Below, piece after piece: positions 1-9,490 of a stretch of 64,000 nt of DNA. Numbering within the stretch: the stretch's first letter is position 1; each line of letters starts with the position of its first letter. Source of the stretch: Candidatus Baldrarchaeota archaeon (GTDB lineage: Archaea; Asgardarchaeota; Baldrarchaeia; Baldrarchaeales; DXJG01); NCBI GenBank assembly GCA_019056805.1, contig DXJG01000009.1, forward strand, positions 1 to 64,000, written 5' to 3'. The notes below the pieces were generated by a model. That model was not told where the DNA came from and searched no databases. It saw only the letters and a program-made list of their open reading frames with translations. The position numbers were made by a program, and so were the translations under genes.

Positions 1-2
1 AA

Positions 3-317
3 CCTAATGAATTAATTCTCGAAAACCTCAAAAAACTATCCCGAGAAACAGTTCCAATAATCATAAGAATCCCTTTAGTTCCTGGATACAATGATCAAGA
101 AGAAAATATCAAGTCCACCGCTAACTTCGTTAGAAAACTAGGCGATAACATTGTAAGAGTTGAAATATTACCCTATCATAGACTGGGAATCGCCAAATAT
201 AAACAACTGGGTAGAGAATATCAACTAAATGATGTAAAACCACTTTCTAAAGAACAATTACAAGATGTTGCAAACATAATAGAAGCGTACGATTTAGAAG
301 TTCAAATTGGAGGATAA
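3..317 (+). CDS. Radical-SAM activating enzyme (PflA-like), C-terminal part
   Basis: The frame is open from the window edge and ends at TAA 315-317, giving 104 residues of a protein whose start lies outside. It contains IPLVPGYND followed by ILPYHRLG and ends in YDLEVQIGG. This is the usual C-terminal half of pyruvate formate-lyase activating enzymes and related glycyl-radical or orphan radical-SAM activases. The CxxxCxxC cluster motif would lie upstream and is not visible. The substrate enzyme is not in the window, so the target is unknown. Family is fairly certain; precise function is not. Confidence 0.75.
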   Translation, partial: PNELILENLKKLSRETVPIIIRIPLVPGYNDQEENIKSTANFVRKLGDNIVRVEILPYHRLGIAKYKQLGREYQLNDVKPLSKEQLQDVANIIEAYDLEVQIGG

Positions 318-375
318 CAATGCATGCATAATTTTAATTACTAAAACAATATTCTAGGGTTGTAGTGTTTCTTAA

Positions 376-578
376 TGTGTAATATGTGACGAATTTCTTA
401 GGGGTCGTATTATCGTTGTTGCAAGTTCAGACGATGAGATTATAGAAGATGTTCCTTTATTCGCAAATATATAGCTTCAAAAGTATATCTTATTACTGGA
501 TACAAAAATTTAGAATGTAATGACATTTGTACCTCACCATTTTTGGTTCTCCAAAAGTGTATGGAATTAGAATGTTAA
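376..578 (+). pseudogene. Decayed PIN-domain (VapC/COG1569-like) gene fragment
   Basis: Between the activase and hdrA there is no intact gene. One frame reads RIIVVASSDDEIIEDVPLFA and stops at TAG about 465-467. The next frame continues with SKVYLITGYKNLECND and SPFLVLQKCMELEC up to TAA 576-578. Joined across the shift, the order matches the C-terminal half of PIN toxins (DDxIIE, then VTGDKxL, then SPxxFL). The acidic residue of the TGD motif is Tyr here. There is no start codon, no RBS and no recognisable N-terminus. I read it as a relic of a toxin-like gene. The rest of 318-731 shows nothing else. Confidence 0.4.
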
Positions 579-731
579 GACAGATCGACTCGAAATACGA
601 GGAAAATCTTGCCAAAATTAATAATAGAACCTAAGAAAAATTTTAAGCAAAGAAAATAAAAATTTAATGAATTTAACTCCAATATTTTAAAAAGTATTAT
701 TTTATATAATATAATTCAAATTTTTACGATC

Positions 732-2030
732 TTATAGATGTATAAGGGTCTCTATTATTTTTAGAGCTGCCATTGAGGCATGCTCAATTGTTTCAGTAAT
801 GTTTTTTGGAGCCTGCGATGTTCCTGCTAAGAATACTCCTTTTATAGGAGTTTCCACGGTATTAAGTTTCATATTTTTCTCTTGGAAAAAGCCGTACTGA
901 CTTAAAGGTAAGTCAAGAACTTTTCGTACGGCTGTGCATGGTGTTATGGCTGTTTCTAATACAACAAGATCCGATATTACAGAGAGCAATTTATGTGTTG
1001 ATGGGTCAAAAATTTCTACATTCAATGATCCATTTGGCAACGGTCTGATCTCTGATGGTTGTCCATGTATAAGAGTAATACCGCTCCTTCTAACTTCTTG
1101 ATAGAATTCCTCAAGCCCTTTACCGACTGTTCGAATATCTATGTAACAAATATAAGCATCAACGTTATCACCGTACTGTTTCTTCAGAATATAAGCGTGT
1201 TTTAGAGCATTTGCACAGCCAATCCTACAGCAGTATGTGTGATATTTTTTATCTCTCGAGCCGACACATAGTAGAAAAACTACGCTTTTAGGCTCTTTTC
1301 CATCGCTTATCTTAACTATTTTTCCGTTTGTTGGGCCTTCTGGATGGGATAATCGTTCATATTCTAACCCTGTAATTACATTTTTGTAAGTACCGTAACC
1401 ATATTGAGCTATTTTTCTTGCATCAAAAAGATCAAAGCCTGTTGCAAGCACAATGATGTCCACTTTCAATTCTACATCAATGGAAGTTTGAGAGAAATCT
1501 ATTGCATTTTCAGGGCAAACTTCAACGCAAGCCTTACATTCATTACCTTTAAAGCGAAGACAGTAGTTCTCATCGATTAGATAAGTTTCTGGGAAAGCCT
1601 TAGGTGGCATATAGATAGCTTTTCGACGCGATAAGCCCATTTCATATTCTTTAGGTATTGAAACAGGGCAAACTTCAACGCATTTTCCACAGGCTACACA
1701 TTTCTTCTCATTAACATATCTGGGTTTTTTTACAATTTTTATTTTAAAGTTCCCAAAAGTTCCGTTTATCTCTTTTATTTCCGCGTTTGTTAAAAGTTGT
1801 ACATTAGAATAACTAGTAACTTCGGAAATTTTTTGTGACAATATTTCATTTGCATCAGTTAACGTTGGAAAAACGCTAGAAAGCAAGGAAACGTGGCCAC
1901 CCAAACTAGGAAGTCGTTCAACAAGATATACTTTTACCCCAAATCTTGCTAGGTCACTAGCTACTTGAAGACCCGCTATCCCACCACCAATCACTAAAAC
2001 TGATTTTTCGTCAAGTTTAAGAGATCTCAT
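732..2030 (-). CDS. hdrA: HdrA-like FAD/iron-sulfur protein, short form
   Basis: Flavoprotein subunit of the heterodisulfide-reductase family, which in complete complexes bifurcates electrons between ferredoxin and a disulfide or HdrBC partner. A Rossmann FAD motif, VIGGGIAGLQVASDLA, comes almost at once. A ferredoxin-like insertion follows with CVACGKCVEVCP and CKACVEVCP, then the family signature CVGSRD and CCRIGCANALKHA, and a final GTSQAPKNITETI. At about 432 residues it lacks the N-terminal and C-terminal iron-sulfur extensions of full-length (about 650) methanogen HdrA. ATG at 2030 is preferred because GGGTGG lies just upstream; a longer start at 2099 is possible. It is divergent from hdrC/hdrB, which probably supply its partners. 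Confidence 0.85.
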   Translation of the reverse strand: MRSLKLDEKSVLVIGGGIAGLQVASDLARFGVKVYLVERLPSLGGHVSLLSSVFPTLTDANEILSQKISEVTSYSNVQLLTNAEIKEINGTFGNFKIKIVKKPRYVNEKKCVACGKCVEVCPVSIPKEYEMGLSRRKAIYMPPKAFPETYLIDENYCLRFKGNECKACVEVCPENAIDFSQTSIDVELKVDIIVLATGFDLFDARKIAQYGYGTYKNVITGLEYERLSHPEGPTNGKIVKISDGKEPKSVVFLLCVGSRDKKYHTYCCRIGCANALKHAYILKKQYGDNVDAYICYIDIRTVGKGLEEFYQEVRRSGITLIHGQPSEIRPLPNGSLNVEIFDPSTHKLLSVISDLVVLETAITPCTAVRKVLDLPLSQYGFFQEKNMKLNTVETPIKGVFLAGTSQAPKNITETIEHASMAALKIIETLIHL

Positions 2031-2249
2031 AAGACCACCCGCGCTGTGTTTTCGAAAGTCATAATATAAGTTTTCAAATTTAAACCAAACCACTTTCATC
2101 GTAATTTCAAATGTTAATTAATTGTTGATCAAATAATGACGCCCTTCACATGCATATTACGAGGGATAAATATTTTATGTTGATTGTGTTTTAAATGTTG
2201 TTAACTCAAAAACATGGTTTCACTTTCGAAGGTATTAAAGGTGTTTAAA

Positions 2250-2762
2250 ATGACAATAGTGGACTTGATGTCTGAAGCGAAAATGAATGTTGAACTTCGA
2301 TCAAAAGCTATTAAAAAGGGGGAATATGAACTTTACAACTGTTTTCAGTGTATGCGCTGCACTAGTGGTTGTACTTCAATGAAGCTACTTGAACTTAAGC
2401 CTCATCAGATCGTAATTATGGTTAAACTAGGGCTCATAGACGAATTAATAACGTCAGGGATAATATGGACATGCGCAATGTGTCTAAAGTGTACGGAGAG
2501 ATGCCCTCAAGATGCTTCACCCAGTGAGCTCATAATAGCCTTAAGAAATTTAGCTTTCGACTTAGAAGCTAACGTACCAGAGGTTTACCTTAAGGTTGTC
2601 AGTGCTATTCTTGATACAGGGCTAATTCAAGAGGAACAAAAAGTTACTTCTAGAGATTTTGAAGTGTACGATAGAGAACAGTTAAATTTACCTAAAATAT
2701 CAAGACCTGGTGAAGTTTTTAAAAATAATTTACTAATGCTTTTGACTCCTGAGGAGGATTAG
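2250..2762 (+). CDS. hdrC: HdrC-like iron-sulfur subunit
   Basis: Small subunit that passes electrons between HdrA-type and HdrB-type proteins. Two 4Fe-4S motifs are visible, CFQCMRCTSGC and CAMCLKCTERCP, in the usual HdrC spacing, and the length (about 170 residues) fits the family. ATG 2250 is chosen because AAAGGTG lies 6 nt upstream; an upstream ATG at 2214 would add 12 residues. The stop at 2760-2762 is one base before the hdrB start, so the two genes are translationally coupled. No membrane helices are seen, consistent with a soluble HdrABC rather than the HdrDE type. Confidence 0.88.
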   Translation: MTIVDLMSEAKMNVELRSKAIKKGEYELYNCFQCMRCTSGCTSMKLLELKPHQIVIMVKLGLIDELITSGIIWTCAMCLKCTERCPQDASPSELIIALRNLAFDLEANVPEVYLKVVSAILDTGLIQEEQKVTSRDFEVYDREQLNLPKISRPGEVFKNNLLMLLTPEED

Positions 2763-2763
2763 A

Positions 2764-3636
2764 ATGGAAGTCGGAGTTTATTGGGGTTGTATGATCTTAA
2801 CTTCACAATATGCTTATGAGGTATCATTAAGAACCGTACTTCCTGAACTCGGTGTTTCAATAGTTGATATTGCAGAAGTTTCATGTTGCGGTACACCTAT
2901 TAAAAACGTCAATCAAAAGGCAGCCATTTATCTTGCTTTGAGAAATCTTGCTTTAGCAGAAAAAACAGGAGTAGAAGATCTACTCGTACCATGCAACGGA
3001 TGTTATCTCTCATTCTCAGAAGCAATTCACCACTGGACTAAAGATGATAATCTACGAACAGAGATCAATAATCTACTTATGGAAGAAGGCTTGAAATTTA
3101 ATGGCAACATTAAGCTTTGGCATACCATAGATTTTCTACATGATAAAATAGGCATAGAAAAAATCAAAACTGCTGTAAAAAAACTTCTAAACGATCTAAA
3201 ATTTGTAAGTCATCCAGGTTGTCATATACTGAGACCAAGCACCATTGTTAATGTTGATAATCCTGAAAAACCAGAGAAACTAGATAACTTGTTAAGAGTG
3301 CTTGGCGCCGAATGTGTTGATTATCCGGAGAAATTAGATTGCTGCGGAGCTGGATTACTCTTGTCACATTCAGAAACAGCTCTTACCATTGCTGGATTAA
3401 AGCTTAAAGCTATAAAAAACCTCGCTGTCGATGGACTAGTGGTATCATGTCCTTCTTGTAAAATTATGTTTGGCGCAAAACAAGAAGCTATAGGAACAAT
3501 TGTTGGAGAGAAATTCGAGATACCTGTCCTTTACTACACTCAACTACTAGGACTAGCCTTAGGATTAGAAGAAAAAAACTTAGGATTAGAGTTAAACCAG
3601 AGTCCTATTGAAAAAATCCTCGAAAAAATATCCTAA
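2764..3636 (+). CDS. hdrB: HdrB-like subunit with two CCG domains
   Basis: Catalytic subunit of the heterodisulfide-reductase family, whose two CCG domains bind the non-cubane iron-sulfur clusters that cleave disulfides. Both cysteine sets are complete. The first runs GCM, SCCGTP, PCNGC; the second runs HPGC, DCCGAG, SCPSC. Length 290 residues is normal. The RBS GGAGG at 2752-2756 lies inside the end of hdrC. Whether the substrate is CoM-S-S-CoB or another disulfide or electron carrier cannot be told from sequence. No methanogenesis gene is present in the window. Confidence 0.9.
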   Translation: MEVGVYWGCMILTSQYAYEVSLRTVLPELGVSIVDIAEVSCCGTPIKNVNQKAAIYLALRNLALAEKTGVEDLLVPCNGCYLSFSEAIHHWTKDDNLRTEINNLLMEEGLKFNGNIKLWHTIDFLHDKIGIEKIKTAVKKLLNDLKFVSHPGCHILRPSTIVNVDNPEKPEKLDNLLRVLGAECVDYPEKLDCCGAGLLLSHSETALTIAGLKLKAIKNLAVDGLVVSCPSCKIMFGAKQEAIGTIVGEKFEIPVLYYTQLLGLALGLEEKNLGLELNQSPIEKILEKIS

Positions 3637-3647
3637 AATGTTATCTC

Positions 3648-4952
3648 TTAAATTATTTCTCCTATAAGATAAGTTATTTTTGCATCAACCACTTTTATTT
3701 TAACAAAGGTACCTAGAATATTTCTTTCCGAGTATACTACTATTGGTTTATATGCAAAGTTCCTTGCAATAAAACCACCCTTTACTCCTTTCTCTGATAT
3801 TAATGCCTCTCCAACATGCCCTATCCATCTAAGATTTCTTTGTAAAGAGATTTTTCTAACAATTTTAGAAATTTTCCTACTTCTTTCTTTAATCCTCCAT
3901 CCTGGGAGAATCTCATTCATTTTTTCTACTTCAGTTCTAGGTCTAGCAGCAAATCTAGATACATTTGTTATGTCAGGTTGAATATCTTCCAATAATTTAA
4001 TAGTTTCTTGAAAATCTTCCTCTGTCTCTCCGGGAAATCCTACGATTACATCTGTTGATAGCGTAAGCTTTGGAAAAGAACTTCTTAAAACTTCAATGAG
4101 AGCTTTAAATTCTTCTACGGTGTAATTCCTATGCATTTTTTCTAAAATATTGTTACTACCTGATTGAACTGGAATGTGCAAAAATTTGTATATTTTAGGT
4201 GATTTAAACACTTTAATAAGTTCCTCAACAATTTGTGTTAAATAAGCTGGATTCATCATACCTACTCTAATCTTAAATTTAAAAGGTAGATTTTCTACTT
4301 CTTTAAGTAGTTCTGGAAGACTGTATCCTATGTCAATTCCATAAACTGCTGTATCTTGAGCCGTAAGCCAGATTTCTTTGCAACCTTCCTGTAATAATTG
4401 TCTAACTTTTTCTACTATTTCTTCGGGAGGATAACTTTTTAGACGCCCTCTAGCCAGTTTAACTGCACAATAACTACAGTTTCCAAGACATCCTTGAGAA
4501 ATTGGTACAATACCTATTGTTGGATGCGTTTTCACCGAAGGTAAAGTTAATCGTGGAAGAAAATCTTCATCTAAACTAACAATACCTCTTTGCCCGTTTA
4601 CTATTTGAAGAATTATTTCTGGAAGCTTTTCATAACTATCTGGTCCCAATATAGCTGCATAATCTGGCAAAACCTTTTTAATTTTCTCTAAACTTATTTT
4701 CGGCAGACATCCCGCAACGATTATTGGTTTTGAAAACTTTCTAAGCTCTTTCAATCTCTTCAATATTTTAGTTTCTGTTGGAAGCTTTACACCACATGTG
4801 TTAACAATTATGATATTTGCATCATCGATACTATCAGCTATCTCTACACCGTTTTTAACTAGTATTCCAAGTATAACTTCTGTATCTGCCTTATTAAGTG
4901 CACAACCATAAGTTTCCACATATATCCTTATGTTTGAATAATGATTATGCAT
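3648..4952 (-). CDS. MiaB-family tRNA methylthiotransferase (archaeal e-MtaB type)
   Basis: Radical-SAM methylthiotransferase, by family predicted to convert t6A37 to ms2t6A37 in ANN-decoding tRNAs. An N-terminal UPF0004 domain starts with YVETYGCALNKADTE. The radical-SAM motif is CLGNCSYC with GRLKSYPPEEI after it. A C-terminal TRAM-like stretch is seen near GGFIARN. Homologous sequence begins at IRIYVETYGC, so ATG 4952 is taken as the start. In-frame ATGs reach to 5027, but the extra 25 residues look non-homologous. No clear RBS exists for either start, so a leaderless transcript is possible. Confidence 0.88.
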   Translation of the reverse strand: MHNHYSNIRIYVETYGCALNKADTEVILGILVKNGVEIADSIDDANIIIVNTCGVKLPTETKILKRLKELRKFSKPIIVAGCLPKISLEKIKKVLPDYAAILGPDSYEKLPEIILQIVNGQRGIVSLDEDFLPRLTLPSVKTHPTIGIVPISQGCLGNCSYCAVKLARGRLKSYPPEEIVEKVRQLLQEGCKEIWLTAQDTAVYGIDIGYSLPELLKEVENLPFKFKIRVGMMNPAYLTQIVEELIKVFKSPKIYKFLHIPVQSGSNNILEKMHRNYTVEEFKALIEVLRSSFPKLTLSTDVIVGFPGETEEDFQETIKLLEDIQPDITNVSRFAARPRTEVEKMNEILPGWRIKERSRKISKIVRKISLQRNLRWIGHVGEALISEKGVKGGFIARNFAYKPIVVYSERNILGTFVKIKVVDAKITYLIGEII

Positions 4953-5180
4953 TTCGAGTCTTTTTGCAACTATCATTTTATTCACATTACACGTTGTTGC
5001 TGTATAATAGAGATACTTCTTAATCATTCATTTTACAGTAACTTACACTAAGGCAATCAACTTTTGTAGACTCTTAAAAATATTCCCTAAGTATTGTCGA
5101 AATTCTAAATTCGTGATAAATAGTTTTCTGAAAACTAATGTTTCCAATACCTAGTATCAAGTTGTTTCAATATATGTATC

Positions 5181-8100
5181 CTATATTTCCACAATCGACG
5201 AGTAACTTCTTAAAATTTCTAAACTTTTTCTAGGATAGATCAAGTTTTTCTCGTTTATTAATTGTTCGAGTGTTTTTATTTTTTCTTTAAATTCTATAGG
5301 ACTCATTTGCATAGTCAGATTACTGTTTCCACATTTTGGACATTTACCAGAAAGAGGTAGCCTACGAAAAGTAGTTCTACAGTTTGTACAAATAAATGAT
5401 TGAGTTAAAAATATCGAAAGGGACTTATGAATTTCAATGTCTAGAACATTTTCAAGAAGCTGTTTCGGATCTATTTCACTAAAACAATAGGTGCAAAATC
5501 GTTTTTCAAGATCCTTAAATTTTAAAGTTTTCCCACAATGAGGACAAACGATCTCTTCTATTATCGTCCTGGATACGGGTTTAATTTCGACAGGTTTCGT
5601 TTCTTTTTCCTCTTCATGGCTTACAAACTTAGTTAAGTCTCGTTGTTTCCCTATTGATAAAAGATCTTGCTTTGCGATTCCTAAGGGCTTAAGGATTCGT
5701 TCAATAGGTGGCAAAAGTTGTTTTTCAATATAATAGTTTGCATCTATTTCTAACTTGTTTTCTTGAACATATTTGGGGTCTTCTGCTCTCTCAGCAATAA
5801 GTCCTCGACCTTTTACAATGACAAAAGGTATTCTTTCACCTATGGTTGGTGCTGATCCAGGAGATCTTTTTGCAAGTTTTAAGGCGAGGTAAGCATGAGG
5901 TTGCTTTGCTTTATATTTTTTCGGGGGCTTTGAAAGTGTTCTAGTCATCACTAATCTTTCGATAGGTATTTGACCATGTTTAAGCTTTTGAAGAATGTCT
6001 CGGACATAATTAACTACGAGATTCACGTCTGGCTGTTTTAATAACATATTTATTACTTTTTCTACAACTTCGCCTACAAGATCGCACCATTCTCTCCTAA
6101 CAGTTTCTATACCTTTCGTATCTATTCTATCTTTCCATTCTCCGTTTTGAGTTTTTTCAAACATCCATCCTGCATATCTCTTTTTACTTAATAACAAGAA
6201 AGATTTGTATATTTTTTCGAATTCTAAAAGCATTGGCCGGGGAAGTAACTTCGATATTTCGTTTGATATTTTTTCTCCAAGCTTGGCTGCAGTTTCAAGA
6301 TTTGAAGTATCAAGTTTAATGAGCACACTATCTGTATCCCCATAAATAGTTTCAAGACCATATTTCTCTTCTATAATCCTTCTGGTAAATTCGATGGTAA
6401 ATCTTCCTAATGCTGTTATTGCGTTAGCTACGTCTAGTGAATAAACCCGTGCTCGGAGATAACCAGTATATCCATAGAAACTATTCATCATGATCTTTAA
6501 GGCTAATTGTCTTGCATCCAACTGTCGACGCTTTTCAGGGTCTTCTTCGGTTTTCATAGCCTTTTTTACTTTTACTCGAAGATTCATAAGATCTTTTAAA
6601 ATTTCTGGAAGTAATCCTTCTTTTATATCTTCTGTGACAAACTTCGCTCCAGTAGGAACTTCAACATATTTTTTAACATCTTTAACATCTTTTAGGAGGG
6701 TTGTAAAACATACATTATATGCCATTATTAATGAGGGATACAAACTATTATGTGATAGTATTCCATTAGCAAAATAATATGGTCTACCTTCCAAAGTTAA
6801 ATCATAAACGTAGCCTTCATAATACTCTAACTTTGTCACCGGCTTTTCTAGAATGTAGTTTTCTTTTGCACGCATCCTTCGCTCAGCAATAATCTTACGT
6901 AACAGTTCCCTTTTTTTCTCTGATATGAAATCAACATTTACTAAGAAATTAATTAGATCTTTTTTCCCGTGAATATTTAATGAATATCTTCCATTTTTTG
7001 AGGTACGTCTAACGCTTGGAGGGGTACCCTTCCACAGGTAATATTTAATACCCACCTTATCAAGTAGTTTGCAGATCAATTTTATCTTTTCTTCATTAAC
7101 TGTAGATTGATTAATCTGAATAGTTTTTCTTTCAAGGTTAATGCTTCCGTCTCCCTCGAAAAATCCCCTTAAAACGGCTTCTGGAATAGCTTTATTTTCT
7201 ATATTATTCAAAACGTCAACAACGTCTGTGTATATTTTCTTACGAGAAAATATGATATCATAACAGGAACCACCATCTTTACTTCTGATATATGGTTTAT
7301 AGTTCCATAGACGCTTGGAAATTTTCAATATTCGATCTAATACTTCTATTTCATGCGACGAAATAGATATTGTAATTCGATACTGCTTTGAAATACGATA
7401 ACTATTCCTTTCGCTAGACCAATATTTTGCGTCCCTTCTAAGTAGGTTTCCCTCCGCTAACACTATACCAGCAAATTCACTTAACAACCATAGGTTAGAA
7501 TCTTCATCTCTACATTTATATTGTATTGGATTACGAATGATAAAACCAGATTTCACTACACCGTTAGCTAGTGTTTCAGCCAACCTATCTTTTAGATATC
7601 CCCACTTATAATAAATAGGAAGTTTGTGTCTTGGAGTGCAAAGTAGACCATTCACATTAATAAGATAGCCTTTATACGGATACACATGTACTTTCCTTAC
7701 TTTGTGCCAGCCATCTATTCCTAAAACATAGTCGCCTTCCTTCACTTCGGAAATATCAACTTCCCCTTTCCCTTTCACGACTACTCTCGTACCCTTTGGA
7801 TGACATCTAAAATCTAGAACTAAAACCATGTTGTTTTTATGATAAAGACCTACCTTTGGATCGAGAACGATAGCACCCTTTAAACCATGTTTCTCTCTTT
7901 CTTTATTTCGTTTTTTAATTTCTTCTTGTGAAGGTTTACATGGAATTATAAGGTTTCTTTTCTTACCATAGCGTAAAAGTAATCCTTCGACTCTAGTAGA
8001 TTGACCACCTGATACTACATCTTGCAGAAGTAAACCACTTACCTTTGAAAGTTCAAAATACTTGTCAAGTAAACGTTTTTCCAGCAAAATTTTAAGAGGA

Positions 8101-9209
8101 AGAATAGCATCTTTCCTAGCATAATCTATAAGCTTATTAATGTCTCTACTTTTTCCCATCCAAAGTTTCGGAATATCTTTATAGTCCACATCTAGTTTTC
8201 CTTCATTAATTAACTTTTCAGCCACATGTTCCAAAGTATATCTCTTTAAATGGAAATCTGCCTTTACAAGCGTTCTAACATCAACAACGACTCTTCCTGG
8301 GACTGATACTCTATTATTTTCCCCCGCGTTTTGTATTGTTACATTTTTATCTTCTGCTCTTCCAAACTTTCGACTTATGTTCAAATTTTTTAATCTCTTA
8401 ACAATATATGGAAAGTCGAAGTTTAAGATATTAAAACCTGTTATAATATCCGGATCGTATTTTTCTACGATTTCTATAAAACCTTTTAACATATCCTCTT
8501 CAGTATCAAAACATTCTATGTCCTTATTTGCTTTTTTAATATATTTTCCCACTAGAACTTTCGTTTCAGACCCCATAAATGCCGGATAGAAAGCTAAGCT
8601 AATTATAACTATTGGATCTCTCGAAGGATCTGGTAAGCTCATTAAATCTTTAGGTACACATTCTATGTCAAAACTCATAATTTTGAGAGGGGCATTTCCA
8701 TTTTCTTTCACTAATTTAATTTCCTCTGCCTCTATTTCATAATCTACTTTTCCTAATGTTGTTTTAACATAATTTCCCTTTACTTCTATCCAAGAAAATC
8801 CCCATATATCATAATCTATCATAAAACGATATTTAAACAGAATATCAGCTTCATATATCTCTTCCACGTCATCTATTTTCTTAATTTCATCTCTTATATC
8901 TTTAACTTGCGATGGTTGGTGCACAGTTACCTTTAACACTTTAGATGGTGATTTTTGAAAACCAATAGGCAGAAATTTTTCTTCGAGAGAAATATTGGTT
9001 ACGATTCCCTTAAACCGGTTTACAATTTCATTTGCAACTTCTTTTTCTTTACCATCTAAGGTTTTAACGTAAAAATAAGGATAAAAACCTTTATAGTAAA
9101 CACAACAGCTTTTTCCTTCCTTATCTTTCCCAAATATTCTAATTATTGGGCCGTCACCTGAACCTACAATGTAATCACAATCAATTACTTGCACTTTCTT
9201 TGTAATCAA
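5181..9209 (-). CDS. polB: Family B DNA polymerase with intein and C-terminal zinc-finger pair
   Basis: Replicative or repair polymerase with 3'-5' exonuclease. Exonuclease motifs are intact: FDIEC (Exo I), NFDFPYI (Exo II) and YARKDAILP (Exo III). Polymerase motifs are intact too: DFR/SLYPSLI (motif A, interrupted by the intein), KIMMNSFYGYTG (motif B) and YGDTDS (motif C). Total length is 1342 residues, of which 353 are intein. The mature polymerase is therefore about 989 residues, some 200 longer than typical archaeal PolB. The extra tail holds two four-cysteine sites, at residues about 1222-1242 (CPHC...CTYC) and 1274-1293 (CTNC...CPKC). The second resembles the PolD large-subunit tail. 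Confidence 0.95.
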   Translation of the reverse strand: MITKKVQVIDCDYIVGSGDGPIIRIFGKDKEGKSCCVYYKGFYPYFYVKTLDGKEKEVANEIVNRFKGIVTNISLEEKFLPIGFQKSPSKVLKVTVHQPSQVKDIRDEIKKIDDVEEIYEADILFKYRFMIDYDIWGFSWIEVKGNYVKTTLGKVDYEIEAEEIKLVKENGNAPLKIMSFDIECVPKDLMSLPDPSRDPIVIISLAFYPAFMGSETKVLVGKYIKKANKDIECFDTEEDMLKGFIEIVEKYDPDIITGFNILNFDFPYIVKRLKNLNISRKFGRAEDKNVTIQNAGENNRVSVPGRVVVDVRTLVKADFHLKRYTLEHVAEKLINEGKLDVDYKDIPKLWMGKSRDINKLIDYARKDAILPLKILLEKRLLDKYFELSKVSGLLLQDVVSGGQSTRVEGLLLRYGKKRNLIIPCKPSQEEIKKRNKEREKHGLKGAIVLDPKVGLYHKNNMVLVLDFRCHPKGTRVVVKGKGEVDISEVKEGDYVLGIDGWHKVRKVHVYPYKGYLINVNGLLCTPRHKLPIYYKWGYLKDRLAETLANGVVKSGFIIRNPIQYKCRDEDSNLWLLSEFAGIVLAEGNLLRRDAKYWSSERNSYRISKQYRITISISSHEIEVLDRILKISKRLWNYKPYIRSKDGGSCYDIIFSRKKIYTDVVDVLNNIENKAIPEAVLRGFFEGDGSINLERKTIQINQSTVNEEKIKLICKLLDKVGIKYYLWKGTPPSVRRTSKNGRYSLNIHGKKDLINFLVNVDFISEKKRELLRKIIAERRMRAKENYILEKPVTKLEYYEGYVYDLTLEGRPYYFANGILSHNSLYPSLIMAYNVCFTTLLKDVKDVKKYVEVPTGAKFVTEDIKEGLLPEILKDLMNLRVKVKKAMKTEEDPEKRRQLDARQLALKIMMNSFYGYTGYLRARVYSLDVANAITALGRFTIEFTRRIIEEKYGLETIYGDTDSVLIKLDTSNLETAAKLGEKISNEISKLLPRPMLLEFEKIYKSFLLLSKKRYAGWMFEKTQNGEWKDRIDTKGIETVRREWCDLVGEVVEKVINMLLKQPDVNLVVNYVRDILQKLKHGQIPIERLVMTRTLSKPPKKYKAKQPHAYLALKLAKRSPGSAPTIGERIPFVIVKGRGLIAERAEDPKYVQENKLEIDANYYIEKQLLPPIERILKPLGIAKQDLLSIGKQRDLTKFVSHEEEKETKPVEIKPVSRTIIEEIVCPHCGKTLKFKDLEKRFCTYCFSEIDPKQLLENVLDIEIHKSLSIFLTQSFICTNCRTTFRRLPLSGKCPKCGNSNLTMQMSPIEFKEKIKTLEQLINEKNLIYPRKSLEILRSYSSIVEI
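6747..7805 (-). mobile_element. Intein in PolB motif A, with LAGLIDADG homing endonuclease
   Basis: The 353-residue insertion begins with Cys (CHPKGTRVVV) and ends SHN, followed by Ser as the first C-extein residue. This is the layout of a class 1 self-splicing intein. Block B is visible as TPRHKL and the C-terminal blocks as YEGYVYDLT and GILSHN. Two LAGLIDADG-type helices are seen, FAGIVLAEGN and LRGFFEGDG, each with an acidic residue, so the endonuclease may still be active. Excision joins DFR to SLYPSLI and restores polymerase motif A. From memory, the same site is occupied in Thermococcus KOD polymerase (pol-c allele). Confidence 0.93.
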
Positions 9210-9490
9210 TATGCTTCCTCCCCGATTATCGTCGAAATACTGGAGACCACAAGCATTTTAGTCCCCCAACAAACTAATAAATGCGAGTCATACCCAGTAA
9301 TGAAAATGCTATAGCTATCTAAGATGATCTTTGTTTCATAAATTTTTCCAGTTGTGCCTATAAGTAATTTCTACTCTCTATATTATTCAAACGATTTCTA
9401 TATACTTGATAATAGATAATATTGAAAACTATAATACTTAGCAATTAAAATATTCATCTATAAAAGTAAAAAGAGAAAAATAGATTTTAA

